Below are positions 37,454 through 47,521 of a DNA stretch of 64,000 bases, piece after piece; position 1 is the stretch's first letter; each line of letters begins with the position of its first letter. The position numbers and the translations under genes were made by a program. Below the pieces are notes generated by a model. That model made no database searches and was not told the DNA's origin. It worked only from the letters and a program-made list of their open reading frames with translations. Origin of the DNA: Erysipelotrichaceae bacterium (GTDB lineage Bacteria > Bacillota_I > Bacilli_A > ML615J-28 > CAG-313); the NCBI GenBank assembly GCA_015059015.1, contig SVBG01000001.1, forward strand, positions 136,026 to 200,025, read 5' to 3'.

Positions 37454-37460
37454 GATATAT

Positions 37461-38375
37461 ATGAATAAATGTAGAAAAATTAAACCAGGTTCAGTGCTTG
37501 GGATTATTTGCCCATCTGGACATCCTAAAACAATAGACGCAGTAAATAAGTTTTGTGAATTACTAACTAGTCATGGCTATAACTTTAAACTTGGAAAATC
37601 AGTTACAGCTGTTGAAGGCTATTTAGCTGGAAGTGATATGCTTCGTGCCGAAGACTTAATGGAAATGTTTAAAGATGATACTGTTGATGCAATCCTTTGT
37701 TTTAAAGGTGGATATGGAGCTCAAAGAATTTTACCATATCTTGATTTTGAAGAAATAAAACGTCATCCTAAACTTTTAATTGGCTTTTCTGATATTACAG
37801 TATTACTTAATACGCTTTATCAATTTTCTAGTATGCCTACGGTACATGGTGAAATGGGTGCTTGTATGCAACATTATGAAAAGTTTACTTTTGAACATTT
37901 CTTTGAAACTTTAGGAAGTGGGTTTAAAACTCCATTAAAAAATCCAACTAAAGAATTAAATGTTATAAATGAAGGTGTTGCAGAAGGAGTACTTGTTGGA
38001 GGAAATTTAACACTAGTATATGCTTTAATGGGTACACCATATGAAATTGATTTTAAAGATAAGATTTTATTTATTGAAGATGTCAATGAAGCTCCTTACT
38101 CAGTTGATAGAATGTTATCGGCGCTAAGTTTAAGTGGTAAGTTAAAAGAAGTAAAAGGTGTTATCTGTGGTTATTTCACAGGATGTGATTCAGAAGAAAA
38201 TCAAACTGTTGATGAACTTTTAGTTCATTATTTAAAACCATTAAATGTTCCTGTTGTAACTAATTTTCAATCAGGACATAATAAACCATTTATTAATGTT
38301 CCAGTTGGATTAAAAGTAAAACTTGATACTTATAATAAATGTGTAACCGTTTTAGAAAGTTTATATGAAGATTAA
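37461..38375 (+). CDS. LD-carboxypeptidase, peptidase family S66
   Basis: A 304-residue protein, normal length for S66. Motifs include GIICPSGHP at the N-terminus, AILCFKGGYGAQRILPYLDFE, GFSDITVLLN with the catalytic serine, EDVNEAPYSVDRML with the glutamate and SGHNKPFINVPVG with the histidine. LdcA-type members remove the terminal D-alanine from recycled muropeptides; MccF-type members cleave microcin-like compounds. Cytosolic. Shares an operon with the serine hydrolase upstream. Confidence 0.9.
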   Translation: MNKCRKIKPGSVLGIICPSGHPKTIDAVNKFCELLTSHGYNFKLGKSVTAVEGYLAGSDMLRAEDLMEMFKDDTVDAILCFKGGYGAQRILPYLDFEEIKRHPKLLIGFSDITVLLNTLYQFSSMPTVHGEMGACMQHYEKFTFEHFFETLGSGFKTPLKNPTKELNVINEGVAEGVLVGGNLTLVYALMGTPYEIDFKDKILFIEDVNEAPYSVDRMLSALSLSGKLKEVKGVICGYFTGCDSEENQTVDELLVHYLKPLNVPVVTNFQSGHNKPFINVPVGLKVKLDTYNKCVTVLESLYED

Positions 38376-38435
38376 TTTATTAAATAGGCGTATAATATAT
38401 ATAAATATTTATGTTAAGAAAAGAGACTTTTATAT

Positions 38436-40250
38436 ATGAAAATCAAAAATATCGCAATCATTGCACACGTTGACCATGGTAAAACATCTTTAGTAGATGC
38501 ACTTTTAAAAACAACTGAAACATTTAGAGATAATGAGGTTGTTGATACTTGTGTAATGGATTCAAATGACTTAGAAAAAGAACGTGGAATTACTATTTTA
38601 TCAAAACCTACTGGTGTATATTATAAGGACTATAAAATTAATATTCTAGATACTCCAGGCCACGCTGACTTCTCTGGTGAAGTAGAAAGAATTATGGGAA
38701 TGGTAGACGGAGTACTTCTTGTTGTTGATGCTTATGAAGGAACAATGCCTCAAACAAGATTTGTATTAAAAAGAGCTTTAGAACATCACCATAAAGTAGT
38801 AGTAGTAATTAATAAAATTGACAAACCTACTGCACGTCCTGCAGTAGTAATAGACCAAGTATTAGATTTATTTATTGATCTTGGTGCAGATGATGATCAA
38901 TTAGAATTTAAAGTTGTATATACATCAGCAGTAAACTTTACATCAAGTATATCTGATGATCCTGATGCACAAGAAGAGGGAATGGAAGCATTACTAGATA
39001 TGGTATTAAAAGAAATTCCTGATCCCGAAAACGATATAGAGTCTTCTCTTCAATTTCAACCAGCACTACTTGATTATAATGATTATGTAGGACGAATTGG
39101 AATAGGTAGAATTAAACGTGGTAAAATGGCTCTTAATCAAATGGTATCTTGTGTAAGAATTGATGGAAGTATTACAAACTTTAGAGTACAAAAATTATTT
39201 AACTTTGAAGGTATAAAAAGAAATGAAGTAGAAGTTGCATATGCTGGTGATATTATTGGTATTGCGGGACTTCCTGATATATATGTTGGTGAAACAGTTT
39301 GTGAACAAAATAAAATTGATCCCCTACCTTTAATTCATGTATCTGAACCTACTGTTCAAATGAACTTTGGGACTAATACTTCTCCGTTCGTTGGTCGTGA
39401 TGGTAAAATATTAACAGCTAGAAAAATAGAAGAACGTTTATTTAAAGAAACACAAAGTGATGTATCGTTAAAAGTAGAACGTGTTGAGAATAAAGAAGAA
39501 TGGGTAGTATCTGGACGTGGAGAACTTCACTTATCAATTCTAATAGAAAACTTAAGAAGAGAAGGCTTTGAATTTCAAGTATCTCGTCCAAAAGTTATCT
39601 TAAAAGAAATTGACGGAATTCTTTATGAGCCATATGAAGACGTAGTAATAGATGTACCTGATGAATATGTTGGACCTGCAATTGAAATGTTAGGAACAAG
39701 ACGTGGAAATTTAATTTCTATGGATTCAAAAGATTCTCAAACAAGACTTACATATGTTGTTCCATCAAAAGGATTAATTGGTTTTTCAACTGAATTTATG
39801 ACTGCAACTCATGGTTATGGAATCATGAACCACGTATTTAGTGAATTTAAACCTGTAACTCCAGATACTTATGTAGGTAGAAAACAACACGTGCTTGTTT
39901 CAATTAATTCAGGGTCTGCAACAGCATATGCCTGTGGTCAAATAGAAGATCGTGGTGAATTGTTTATAGCACCTGGTGAAGAAGTATATGAAGGAATGAT
40001 CATTGGTATTTGTAATAGAGAAGAAGATCTAGCAGTAAATATTACCCGTGCTAAACAAATGACAAATCAAAGAAGTTCAACAAAAGATTCAACAGTTGTT
40101 TTAAAAGCTCCTAGACAGTTATCATTAGAAAATTATTTAGAATTTATTGATGATGATGAACTTGTAGAAATTACTCCTCATCATATAAGACTTAGAAAAG
40201 TAATACTAGACACTGTTGAAAGAAAGAAATATGATTCTAGAAATAAATAA
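38436..40250 (+). CDS. typA: Ribosome-associated GTPase TypA/BipA
   Basis: A 604-residue translational GTPase of usual length. GTPase motifs are AHVDHGKTSL, RGITILSK, DTPGHADF and NKIDKP. The EF-G-like domains and the TypA-specific C-terminal domain (with KGLIGFSTEFMTATHGYGIMNH) follow. It binds 70S ribosomes and supports 50S assembly and growth under stress. The ribosome site is weak (AAGAAAAGAGAC). Confidence 0.95.
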   Translation: MKIKNIAIIAHVDHGKTSLVDALLKTTETFRDNEVVDTCVMDSNDLEKERGITILSKPTGVYYKDYKINILDTPGHADFSGEVERIMGMVDGVLLVVDAYEGTMPQTRFVLKRALEHHHKVVVVINKIDKPTARPAVVIDQVLDLFIDLGADDDQLEFKVVYTSAVNFTSSISDDPDAQEEGMEALLDMVLKEIPDPENDIESSLQFQPALLDYNDYVGRIGIGRIKRGKMALNQMVSCVRIDGSITNFRVQKLFNFEGIKRNEVEVAYAGDIIGIAGLPDIYVGETVCEQNKIDPLPLIHVSEPTVQMNFGTNTSPFVGRDGKILTARKIEERLFKETQSDVSLKVERVENKEEWVVSGRGELHLSILIENLRREGFEFQVSRPKVILKEIDGILYEPYEDVVIDVPDEYVGPAIEMLGTRRGNLISMDSKDSQTRLTYVVPSKGLIGFSTEFMTATHGYGIMNHVFSEFKPVTPDTYVGRKQHVLVSINSGSATAYACGQIEDRGELFIAPGEEVYEGMIIGICNREEDLAVNITRAKQMTNQRSSTKDSTVVLKAPRQLSLENYLEFIDDDELVEITPHHIRLRKVILDTVERKKYDSRNK

Positions 40251-40278
40251 AAATGTAGAAATTGTTTCTACATTTTTT
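40251..40278 (+). terminator. Terminator of typA
   Basis: AAATGTAGAAA (40251-40261) and TTTCTACATTT (40265-40275), then T residues. Confidence 0.85.
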
Positions 40279-40381
40279 GTTTTTATAATTTATTTGAAAA
40301 AAAAACTAAAATATGATAAAATATATTAAAGTTTGGGCAAATTTTTCCAAACAAAAAATATTTAGATATGGAGTAAAGAAA

Positions 40382-40507
40382 ATGAATAAAAATTATGAAA
40401 ATCCTATCATTGAAATTATTAATTATGAAACTGAAGTGCTTACTGCTGGTGGAAGTGTTGTAATCGAATTCCCTTGGGCAGAAGGTGAATCAGATTATTT
40501 TGAGTAG
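40382..40507 (+). CDS. 41-residue acidic peptide ahead of secreted wall protein
   Basis: ATG 40382 follows GGAG at 40371-40374; the longer frame from 40313 has no ribosome site. The peptide starts MNKNYENPIIEIINYETE, continues VLTAGG and ends in an acidic aromatic tail (FPWAEGESDYFE). It has no signal peptide and no cysteine. Small proteins with a similar KYExPxIEIIxxExExxxT(A/S)GG start occur in gut Bacillota, some beside peptide-modifying enzymes; none is seen here. It lies 8 bases before the secreted protein gene, so it is probably cotranscribed. Confidence 0.55.
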   Translation: MNKNYENPIIEIINYETEVLTAGGSVVIEFPWAEGESDYFE

Positions 40508-40515
40508 GAGTAAAA

Positions 40516-41481
40516 ATGAAAAGAATAATTTTAAGTTTAATTACAGTTTTTATGGTACTTTTTCTTACTGGAGTATTTGTAAAAGCTTCAACTGTTACAA
40601 CTATTAGTTTAGTTGATGGAGTACAAATAAGAACTGATGGAAAAAATGGTTTGAAATGGGTTGCGAATATAACAAATCATAATGATTCAAATCAATATGG
40701 CTTTTTATTTGCACAAGGCGATTTAAATGAAGTTACTATAAGTACAAGTGGTGTATATAATGTTGTAGTAGAAGGTGTAACAAGTGATGAACCTACTATG
40801 AAAGCTACAATGATTAACTTCCCTAAATCTGCAGTTGGAAATGACATTAGTGTTGTTGCATATGTGTTTGATGGTGCTAATTATACGTATTCAAATATTG
40901 TAGTTAGAAACCTTGCAGAGGTGGCTTTAAAAGTGAGAGGAACTGCTAATGCTGGTGAATTCTCTAATTCGGTTGCTGATTATGTTAGTAATAACTACAA
41001 AAAAATGTTTACTGATGTAAATGGTGTAATATGTATTGATGATGTATTATATGAATCTAATCATAAAGTTTTAGGAAAAGAATTTATTAATGACTGGAAT
41101 GCAATGTTTGGAACAACGCTTGATGCAGAAACTGCATTTGTATCTAGTGAAAGTCCTAATTATTCATCACCATTTAAATCTTCTGCAAAGAATAATTCTA
41201 CAACTGATCCTGAAGGAGCTAAAATTACATCATTTTTCCGTGATGAAACTATGAATGCTAAATGGGGTTGGATATTAACTTATATTGTTGAAGAATTAAA
41301 TTCTGAATATGCAGTTAATGGAACAAAAGATGCTGTTTCATATTCTCCTTGTGTTACGCAAATTAATTGTATTTTAAATAATACAACTGATGAATCTGGA
41401 AACTGGTATTATGGTTATACATTGGCATCTTATTTACAAAGTATTTTTAATGGTAAAGGAACAGGGTCTTCAACAGGCTAA
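40516..41481 (+). CDS. Secreted wall amidase, N-terminal fragment (before in-frame stop)
   Basis: A 321-residue product with a clear signal peptide (MKRIILSLITVFMVLFLTGVFVKA). The rest is a beta-rich module; no enzyme motif is seen. It ends at TAA 41479-41481 after GTGSSTG. The frame stays open directly after this stop up to 45672, so this is most likely the N-terminal part of one ~1718-residue protein. The fragment would still be secreted if made alone. Confidence 0.75.
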   Translation: MKRIILSLITVFMVLFLTGVFVKASTVTTISLVDGVQIRTDGKNGLKWVANITNHNDSNQYGFLFAQGDLNEVTISTSGVYNVVVEGVTSDEPTMKATMINFPKSAVGNDISVVAYVFDGANYTYSNIVVRNLAEVALKVRGTANAGEFSNSVADYVSNNYKKMFTDVNGVICIDDVLYESNHKVLGKEFINDWNAMFGTTLDAETAFVSSESPNYSSPFKSSAKNNSTTDPEGAKITSFFRDETMNAKWGWILTYIVEELNSEYAVNGTKDAVSYSPCVTQINCILNNTTDESGNWYYGYTLASYLQSIFNGKGTGSSTG

Positions 41482-44400
41482 GGAAGATATAAATTTGAAA
41501 ATAATTTAGATAAACTTGCATTAATAGCAAATTATAATAATACAATTAAAGCAAGTTATGATAATGTAACATTCGTTAAAAATAATGCTGAAATTACTTT
41601 GCCTTCACCTACAGAAAAAACTGGTTATAACGGAAACTGGTCATTAAATGGTGAATCAGTTGATGCTAATAGTGAAGTCCTAATAAATGGTAATGCTGCA
41701 TTTGTACCAACTTATTCTCCTAAAAAATATAGTGCTAAATTCTATGCAAATGATTTTGAAATAACTGAATTAGAACTTTCATATTATATTAATTCTAACG
41801 ATATTACACTTCCTGAATATGAACTTGATGGATACATTTTCAAAGGATGGTATACATCTTCAACATTTGAAGATAGTACTTTAGCAACTACTATTACAAG
41901 TGGTTCTTATGGAAATAAAGTTTATTATGCACTTTTAGAGGAATCTGATTATGCATCAGTTAATGTTACATTTGATTTAAATGATGGTTATTGGAATAAA
42001 GACACACTTCTTAATAATTCAACAATTTTAAAAGAAGCTAAAGCAACAAGATATTTAACAAGAAATACTGGCGGATATGAAGTTTCTATTATTACATCTT
42101 CAGTTCCTGCATGGTGGTATTATATTGGTTTAGAAAAAACTCCTGTTGAAAATGTATATGAAATTGCTGCATTAGGTTATGCAAGTAGTAATAGTAGCAT
42201 CACTCATACACATGATTATATTATTACATGGCATGATAGTTTAACTGATACAGCAAGTAAAACTGTGTTAGATTCAATTAGAACTACATCATCTTATAAT
42301 GGAAAATATGTTGTGTTAGAAAACGTTCCATCTGCATCATCAACTGCATGTTCAATTGATATTAAAGTTATTGATAAAACTACTCTTAATGAAACAATTT
42401 CTAAAAAATATACAACAGAAGAAGTTCTACCTACACCTTATAAAGAAGGTTATAACTTTGTAGGATGGAAATCAAGTATTGACAATAGAATCTATACTGT
42501 TTATCCAACATATACTAAAAATCCAGGGGCTATTACTTATACTGCTTTATGGACTACTGCAACTGTAGTATCTTTAACAGAAGCAGATAAAAACGCTTTA
42601 ACTTATATTGGTGCAACTAAATTTGTAAGTTCTAATTTTACTAGTGGTACATATTCTATAAATAATACAGAATATGAATATGGTGTTTCCGTATTTAGTT
42701 CAATAAGTGCAGCACTAGCTGCTTCAAGCGCAAATGATGTTATATATGTATTTGCAGGAACATATTCAGACGCATTAACAATTTCAACTCCTAATATTTC
42801 AATTTATGGTCCTAACTTTAACATTGATGGAACTGCAACAAGAAATACTGAAGCTGTTATTTCAAATGCAATTACAATTAATGCAAATAACGTAGTAATT
42901 AATGGTCTTAAATTAACAGGAACTTCTACTGCAGTAACATTTGGAAACGTATCTAATATTACAATAGCAAATATTTATAGTGATGCATCTAAGTCAATTA
43001 CATATGGTTCTTATACTTATCCTATTACATTCTTCTCTCAAAGTAATGTAACAGATTTAGTAATTAAAAATTCACTAATAAGAGCTGACCTTTCTAGTGA
43101 TGCTAATTATCGTCCATTCTATTTAAATGGTGGAGTAGTTACTAATCTTATTATTGCAAATAACTATGTAGATAATGTTGATGTAACAAATGGTGTTGCA
43201 GTAGGTGTTTATAACACTGCTGGTGTATTTAAAATTGTTAATAATACATTTAATTTCCAATCTGGTAATAACACATTCTATTTAGGTTATACATCTAATA
43301 ATTGTACTGAAATGTGGATTAAAGATAATTACTTTACATCTGACCAAGCGTCTAATGCTAAGGTTGCTACAATTTCTGTATTTAATTTTACTTCTACATC
43401 AGGTGATTGTTATTTAGTTGGTAACACATTTGAATATAGTACTGGTGGTAATACATTTACATTTACTGGTTCAACTAGTGCTATTCATGTTAAATATAAT
43501 TATTTTAAAGATTGTTCTTATAAATTAACAAATGCTGGTTCTAAGACAACATTTGCATATAACTATTATAATGTTGTACCAACTGTAACTCCTTTTTCAA
43601 CTGAATATAATAATAACTCATCTTATACAAACGAACAACGTATAATTGATTATAAGAATTTCTTAGATGGAAATTATACGGTTGATGAAGAAGAACTACC
43701 AGGTGATCCTAATATTGAGTTAAATGAATCTGCAAATGTAAAATTTAATTTAAATGGTGGTTTCACCGAAGAATTATTAGTTTCAAAAGGAACTTTAAAC
43801 GGTTCATTAATAGCAAATAATTACAATGGAACATATAATGATACAACAGCTGCAAATTCAATCTTTATCTTTGACCAAGCAACAGCACCTAGTGCTCCTT
43901 GGACATATCGAATCTTTATCACAAAAGATAATTCAATTGGAATGTACAAAATAGTAAAAACAGTTATGTATGGTGTTGAAAGTTCTTGGCCAGATGATGC
44001 TGATTTTGTAATTATGGTTTGGGTTGGTTATTCAGGAACAGATAGTGCAAATATGAATTTTGAAACTTTAGCTGCTGGTGATTATGTATTATTTGATAAA
44101 TCATTCTCTACAGCTGCTACTAGCCCTGTTACATTTAAGTTCTATGATGCTGTTTTACCTGAAATTACATTAGAAGAAGTAATTACACTTTCTTCTACTT
44201 TACCACAAATTGTCAAAACAGGATATAATTTTGGTGGTTGGGTTGATGGCGAAGGTAAAATCTATAATTCAATTACAGCCTTCTTGTTAAAAGGTGATGT
44301 TACTGTTACTGCAAAATGGGTATTTGATGGAATTATGGTAGGTTCATTTGAAACTGAATCATGGGTTATAATAGGTGAAAGCGTTAAACTAAAGGCTTCT

Positions 44401-45672
44401 ATTGTTGGAACAAGTGGAAGAAGTGTTAGTTATAAATCGAATACTCCAAGTATTGCGGAAGTAGATTCTAATGGCAATGTTACTGGTCTAAAAGAAGGTC
44501 TTGCAGAAATAATTGCATATGACACTCTAGTTCCAGAAGTTTCATTCACATTCTATGTGACAGTTGTTTCAAGCGATAGTGGTGTTGTTGGACTTTTAGT
44601 AAATAGTAATAATGAATCTTTATATACAAGAGATGAATTATTAATTGGTGATGCTGTTGGAAGTGATGGTGGATACTTATCTGATTTAATTATTTCAAGT
44701 GTATCTAAATTATTATTTGTAGAATATAAAGAAAACACTGGTTATTATGTTGCTTCACCAACTAATAAAACTACATTAACTGGTGCAGGTACTGGTGGTG
44801 TTGATTTCATTACATTCCATTATGCTGCTGATATGCCTTATTCTGCAACTTCATCACCAAAAGGTGGTAGTGTTCTTGCTTCAGTAAATAAATCTTACAA
44901 TTCTAATGGAACAAGTGCTTCATGGCATTATTCTGTAGGTAACGATGGAATTTGGTACTGTCAAAATACAGCTTATGGTGCATGGCATGCAGGTAGTACT
45001 CAAACAATGAGTTGGGTTGCAACTGGTGTTACTACGTCTGATGTAGGAACAGAAATTTATTCAACAGATGTAACACTAAAAAGCGATAACTATTTCTATA
45101 TCAAAGGTGTTAAGACAAGTGTTACTAATAAAACAGGTTATGCTTATACATATATGAATAAGATGGGATTAGGTGTTAAATTAGTTGGTAATGAATGGTA
45201 TATAACTGGTCATTACTTTAAATCAGGTTATAATAAAATTTGTTCTGTAGGTGGAAATCAAAACTCAATCGGTATTGAATCATCAGTTAGACAAGCTTCT
45301 GACCTTTGGTTAACATGGCAATACTCTGCTCAACTTTGTGCTCAATTATTAATTAGATTTAATTTACCACTTAATAGACTTGTGGGTCATCATTTCTTTA
45401 CAGGCAAAAACTGTCCTCAACCATTATTAGAAAATGACCTAGAAATTTGGTATGAATTTAGAGAAATGGTAGAACAACAATATAATTATTATAAAGATTA
45501 TTCAAGTTATTCATTTGCTCTTTCTTCTAATAGTAGTTATATTCAATCAAATGGTAGAGTAAGTGGTTTACCTGAATATTCTGAATGTGTAACTTATACA
45601 GTTACTTATGTTACTGGTTCTACAAGTAAGACTATTACATTATCATCTATCTTACCTGGTACTGTAGCTTAA
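41482..45672 (+). CDS. Secreted wall amidase, C-terminal part (Amidase_2, InlB-type and beta-helix domains)
   Basis: It is in the same frame as 40516-41481 and separated only by the TAA; it has no start with a ribosome site (TTG 41599 is the first start-like codon). Numbered from 41599, it holds InlB/Listeria-Bacteroides-type repeats (GYIFKGWYTSS, GYNFVGWKSS, GYNFGGWVDGEG), a right-handed beta-helix (about 360-700) and a Big_2 Ig domain (about 905-990). An Amidase_2 domain lies at about 1060-1280, with FITFHYAAD, WHAGS, SIGIES and GHHFFTGKNCPQPLL, including the zinc histidines. Amidase_2 enzymes cut the MurNAc-L-Ala bond of peptidoglycan. Without the N-terminal signal this part would stay inside, so either readthrough or loss of function applies. 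Confidence 0.75.
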   Translation, partial: GRYKFENNLDKLALIANYNNTIKASYDNVTFVKNNAEITLPSPTEKTGYNGNWSLNGESVDANSEVLINGNAAFVPTYSPKKYSAKFYANDFEITELELSYYINSNDITLPEYELDGYIFKGWYTSSTFEDSTLATTITSGSYGNKVYYALLEESDYASVNVTFDLNDGYWNKDTLLNNSTILKEAKATRYLTRNTGGYEVSIITSSVPAWWYYIGLEKTPVENVYEIAALGYASSNSSITHTHDYIITWHDSLTDTASKTVLDSIRTTSSYNGKYVVLENVPSASSTACSIDIKVIDKTTLNETISKKYTTEEVLPTPYKEGYNFVGWKSSIDNRIYTVYPTYTKNPGAITYTALWTTATVVSLTEADKNALTYIGATKFVSSNFTSGTYSINNTEYEYGVSVFSSISAALAASSANDVIYVFAGTYSDALTISTPNISIYGPNFNIDGTATRNTEAVISNAITINANNVVINGLKLTGTSTAVTFGNVSNITIANIYSDASKSITYGSYTYPITFFSQSNVTDLVIKNSLIRADLSSDANYRPFYLNGGVVTNLIIANNYVDNVDVTNGVAVGVYNTAGVFKIVNNTFNFQSGNNTFYLGYTSNNCTEMWIKDNYFTSDQASNAKVATISVFNFTSTSGDCYLVGNTFEYSTGGNTFTFTGSTSAIHVKYNYFKDCSYKLTNAGSKTTFAYNYYNVVPTVTPFSTEYNNNSSYTNEQRIIDYKNFLDGNYTVDEEELPGDPNIELNESANVKFNLNGGFTEELLVSKGTLNGSLIANNYNGTYNDTTAANSIFIFDQATAPSAPWTYRIFITKDNSIGMYKIVKTVMYGVESSWPDDADFVIMVWVGYSGTDSANMNFETLAAGDYVLFDKSFSTAATSPVTFKFYDAVLPEITLEEVITLSSTLPQIVKTGYNFGGWVDGEGKIYNSITAFLLKGDVTVTAKWVFDGIMVGSFETESWVIIGESVKLKASIVGTSGRSVSYKSNTPSIAEVDSNGNVTGLKEGLAEIIAYDTLVPEVSFTFYVTVVSSDSGVVGLLVNSNNESLYTRDELLIGDAVGSDGGYLSDLIISSVSKLLFVEYKENTGYYVASPTNKTTLTGAGTGGVDFITFHYAADMPYSATSSPKGGSVLASVNKSYNSNGTSASWHYSVGNDGIWYCQNTAYGAWHAGSTQTMSWVATGVTTSDVGTEIYSTDVTLKSDNYFYIKGVKTSVTNKTGYAYTYMNKMGLGVKLVGNEWYITGHYFKSGYNKICSVGGNQNSIGIESSVRQASDLWLTWQYSAQLCAQLLIRFNLPLNRLVGHHFFTGKNCPQPLLENDLEIWYEFREMVEQQYNYYKDYSSYSFALSSNSSYIQSNGRVSGLPEYSECVTYTVTYVTGSTSKTITLSSILPGTVA

Positions 45673-45680
45673 ATAGAAAT

Positions 45681-45712
45681 AAGATCTTCATAGTTTTATG
45701 AAGGTCTTTTCT
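45681..45712 (+). terminator. Terminator after the amidase gene
   Basis: AAGATCTTCAT (45681-45691) and ATGAAGGTCTT (45698-45708), one wobble, then T residues. Confidence 0.85.
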
Positions 45713-45776
45713 TTAGCTCCCTTTACTTGAAGAAAACTAATAAATTTGATATACTATATAATAAGGAAGTGATTAA

Positions 45777-46568
45777 ATGATACTACATGATCAACATATT
45801 CATTCAAGTTATTCAGAAGATTCCAATGAACCATTAATTAATTATTATAAACTTGCAGAAGAATTAGGTTGTAAATATTTTGTAACAACCGAACATATTG
45901 ATTATATGCCAAGTATGGATAATCATCATTGGTTATGCGATTTTGATAAATTACAAGAAGAATTAAATAGTATATATAAAGCAAATGGTCCAATTCCTTT
46001 ACTTGGTATTGAAATGGGATATAGAATTGATTATTTAAATGAAATAAATGAATTACTTAATAAATATGAATATGATATTATAAACTTAAGTATTCATGAT
46101 AGTGGAAAATATGAATATTATTATATATCTAATTTTGAAGAACTAGGGATTAAACAAACTATTAAAATGTATTATGAACAAATGCTTGATGCTGTTAAAC
46201 GAATTAATAAATTTAATGTTTTAAGTCACATTGATTATTGTTATAAAACAGTTCTTAAGATAGATAGTAATTATGATTTCTTAAGTGATTATCATTTAAT
46301 TAAGCCAATTTTAGAAGTGTTAATAAAAAAAGAAAAAGCATTAGAAATTAATGTAAAAGTACAAAAAGCATTACCAGAAAGACATTTATATACACTTCTT
46401 GATTTATATAAGAGTCTTGGTGGTACGCGTCTTACTTTATCAACTGATGCACATACAGTATCTAGATATAAAGAAGACTTTGATAAATATATAAAAATAA
46501 TTAAAGATTGTGGATTTAATTATTTATGTTATTATATTAAACAAAAAGAATATCATTATGATATTTAA
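45777..46568 (+). CDS. PHP-domain phosphatase, histidinol-phosphatase-like
   Basis: A 263-residue protein with the PHP metal-binding motifs: HDQHIHSSYSED at the N-terminus, TTEHID, LSHIDY and STDAHT. This is the HisJ/HisK type of phosphoesterase. No histidine-biosynthesis gene lies nearby, so another phosphate monoester may be the substrate. It precedes the nucleotidyltransferase-like gene by 14 bases, probably in one operon. Confidence 0.85.
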   Translation: MILHDQHIHSSYSEDSNEPLINYYKLAEELGCKYFVTTEHIDYMPSMDNHHWLCDFDKLQEELNSIYKANGPIPLLGIEMGYRIDYLNEINELLNKYEYDIINLSIHDSGKYEYYYISNFEELGIKQTIKMYYEQMLDAVKRINKFNVLSHIDYCYKTVLKIDSNYDFLSDYHLIKPILEVLIKKEKALEINVKVQKALPERHLYTLLDLYKSLGGTRLTLSTDAHTVSRYKEDFDKYIKIIKDCGFNYLCYYIKQKEYHYDI

Positions 46569-46582
46569 AAAGGAGTGTTATT

Positions 46583-47437
46583 TTGACTGAAAAAGATTTT
46601 AGAAAAGTAGTTACTAGTTTAGAACTTACAAAAACTGATAAAGAAGAAATTAATTCATTTATTATAGAATTAGAAAATAAAATTAAACAAAAACTAAATT
46701 ATTTAAATGTAGTTGAACTTAAAAAAGCAGGTGCTTTATATACTAATACTATGTATCATGGTTCAAAAAACTTAGAACTTATGTTAGTACTAGATATTCC
46801 AAAAATTAATTCATATCCACTTATGAATCAAGCAGCATTAAATGAGGTTTGGAATTTCTTTGTATTTGAATATAGTTTAGATAAAATTAATCAAATAGGT
46901 GTGAATACACAAATTAATAGTATAGATGTTGTTTTAGATAACTATAATCTAAATGTATTAATAAGATTTAAAGATATATTAAACTATCAAACTAGTAATT
47001 TTATTAAGACAGATGATTTAAGATGTGCATTTGTAAATCTTGCGGGAAGTGAGTTTAATTTATATAAAAATACAATTCAACTATTAACATATTATAAAGA
47101 TATAAACAATCTTAATTTAATAAGTGATTATGAAATTGAATTATTATTATATTATGGTCTTTCTGAAAACTTCACAAAACATACATATGAAGCATATTTA
47201 AAAGAATTTGTTCATGCAATTGATGATTTTACTAAAGGAATTAAAATTGATCAAGATGACGAGACTTATCGTAATTTAAATATTGAAAAAGTAAATGTCT
47301 CTAAACAACCTTATATGATTATAGATATTGCTAATCCTTCAGTTAATTTAACTAGTAAAATAGGTGAAGCATATTTAAATGAACTTAAGAAATTTAAGAA
47401 AATTATTCTAAAAACATTAGAAGCAAAAGTAGAATAA
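46583..47437 (+). CDS. Nucleotidyltransferase-like protein with altered active site
   Basis: A 284-residue protein starting at TTG 46583, which is supported by AAAAGGAG seven bases before it. The N-terminal part has the layout of a nucleotidyltransferase domain (KAGALYTNTMYHGSKNLELMLVLD), but the catalytic GS...DxD motif is not intact. The C-terminal part resembles the helical domain of OAS/CD-NTase-like enzymes (TIQLLTYYKD, MIIDIANPSVNLTSKIG). It may be an inactive or highly diverged member. No effector gene of a CBASS system is next to it, so a defence role is not supported. Confidence 0.5.
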   Translation: MTEKDFRKVVTSLELTKTDKEEINSFIIELENKIKQKLNYLNVVELKKAGALYTNTMYHGSKNLELMLVLDIPKINSYPLMNQAALNEVWNFFVFEYSLDKINQIGVNTQINSIDVVLDNYNLNVLIRFKDILNYQTSNFIKTDDLRCAFVNLAGSEFNLYKNTIQLLTYYKDINNLNLISDYEIELLLYYGLSENFTKHTYEAYLKEFVHAIDDFTKGIKIDQDDETYRNLNIEKVNVSKQPYMIIDIANPSVNLTSKIGEAYLNELKKFKKIILKTLEAKVE

Positions 47438-47521
47438 AAAACTAATAATGCTACTTACTTTTATAAAAGTATAAAAAGTGGTATAATAAATGAGGTAAAA
47501 ATTTATAAAGGAGAATTTATT

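Noticed and set aside
46583-47437. CBASS defence operon
   Set aside because: The catalytic motif is not intact and no CBASS effector gene is adjacent.
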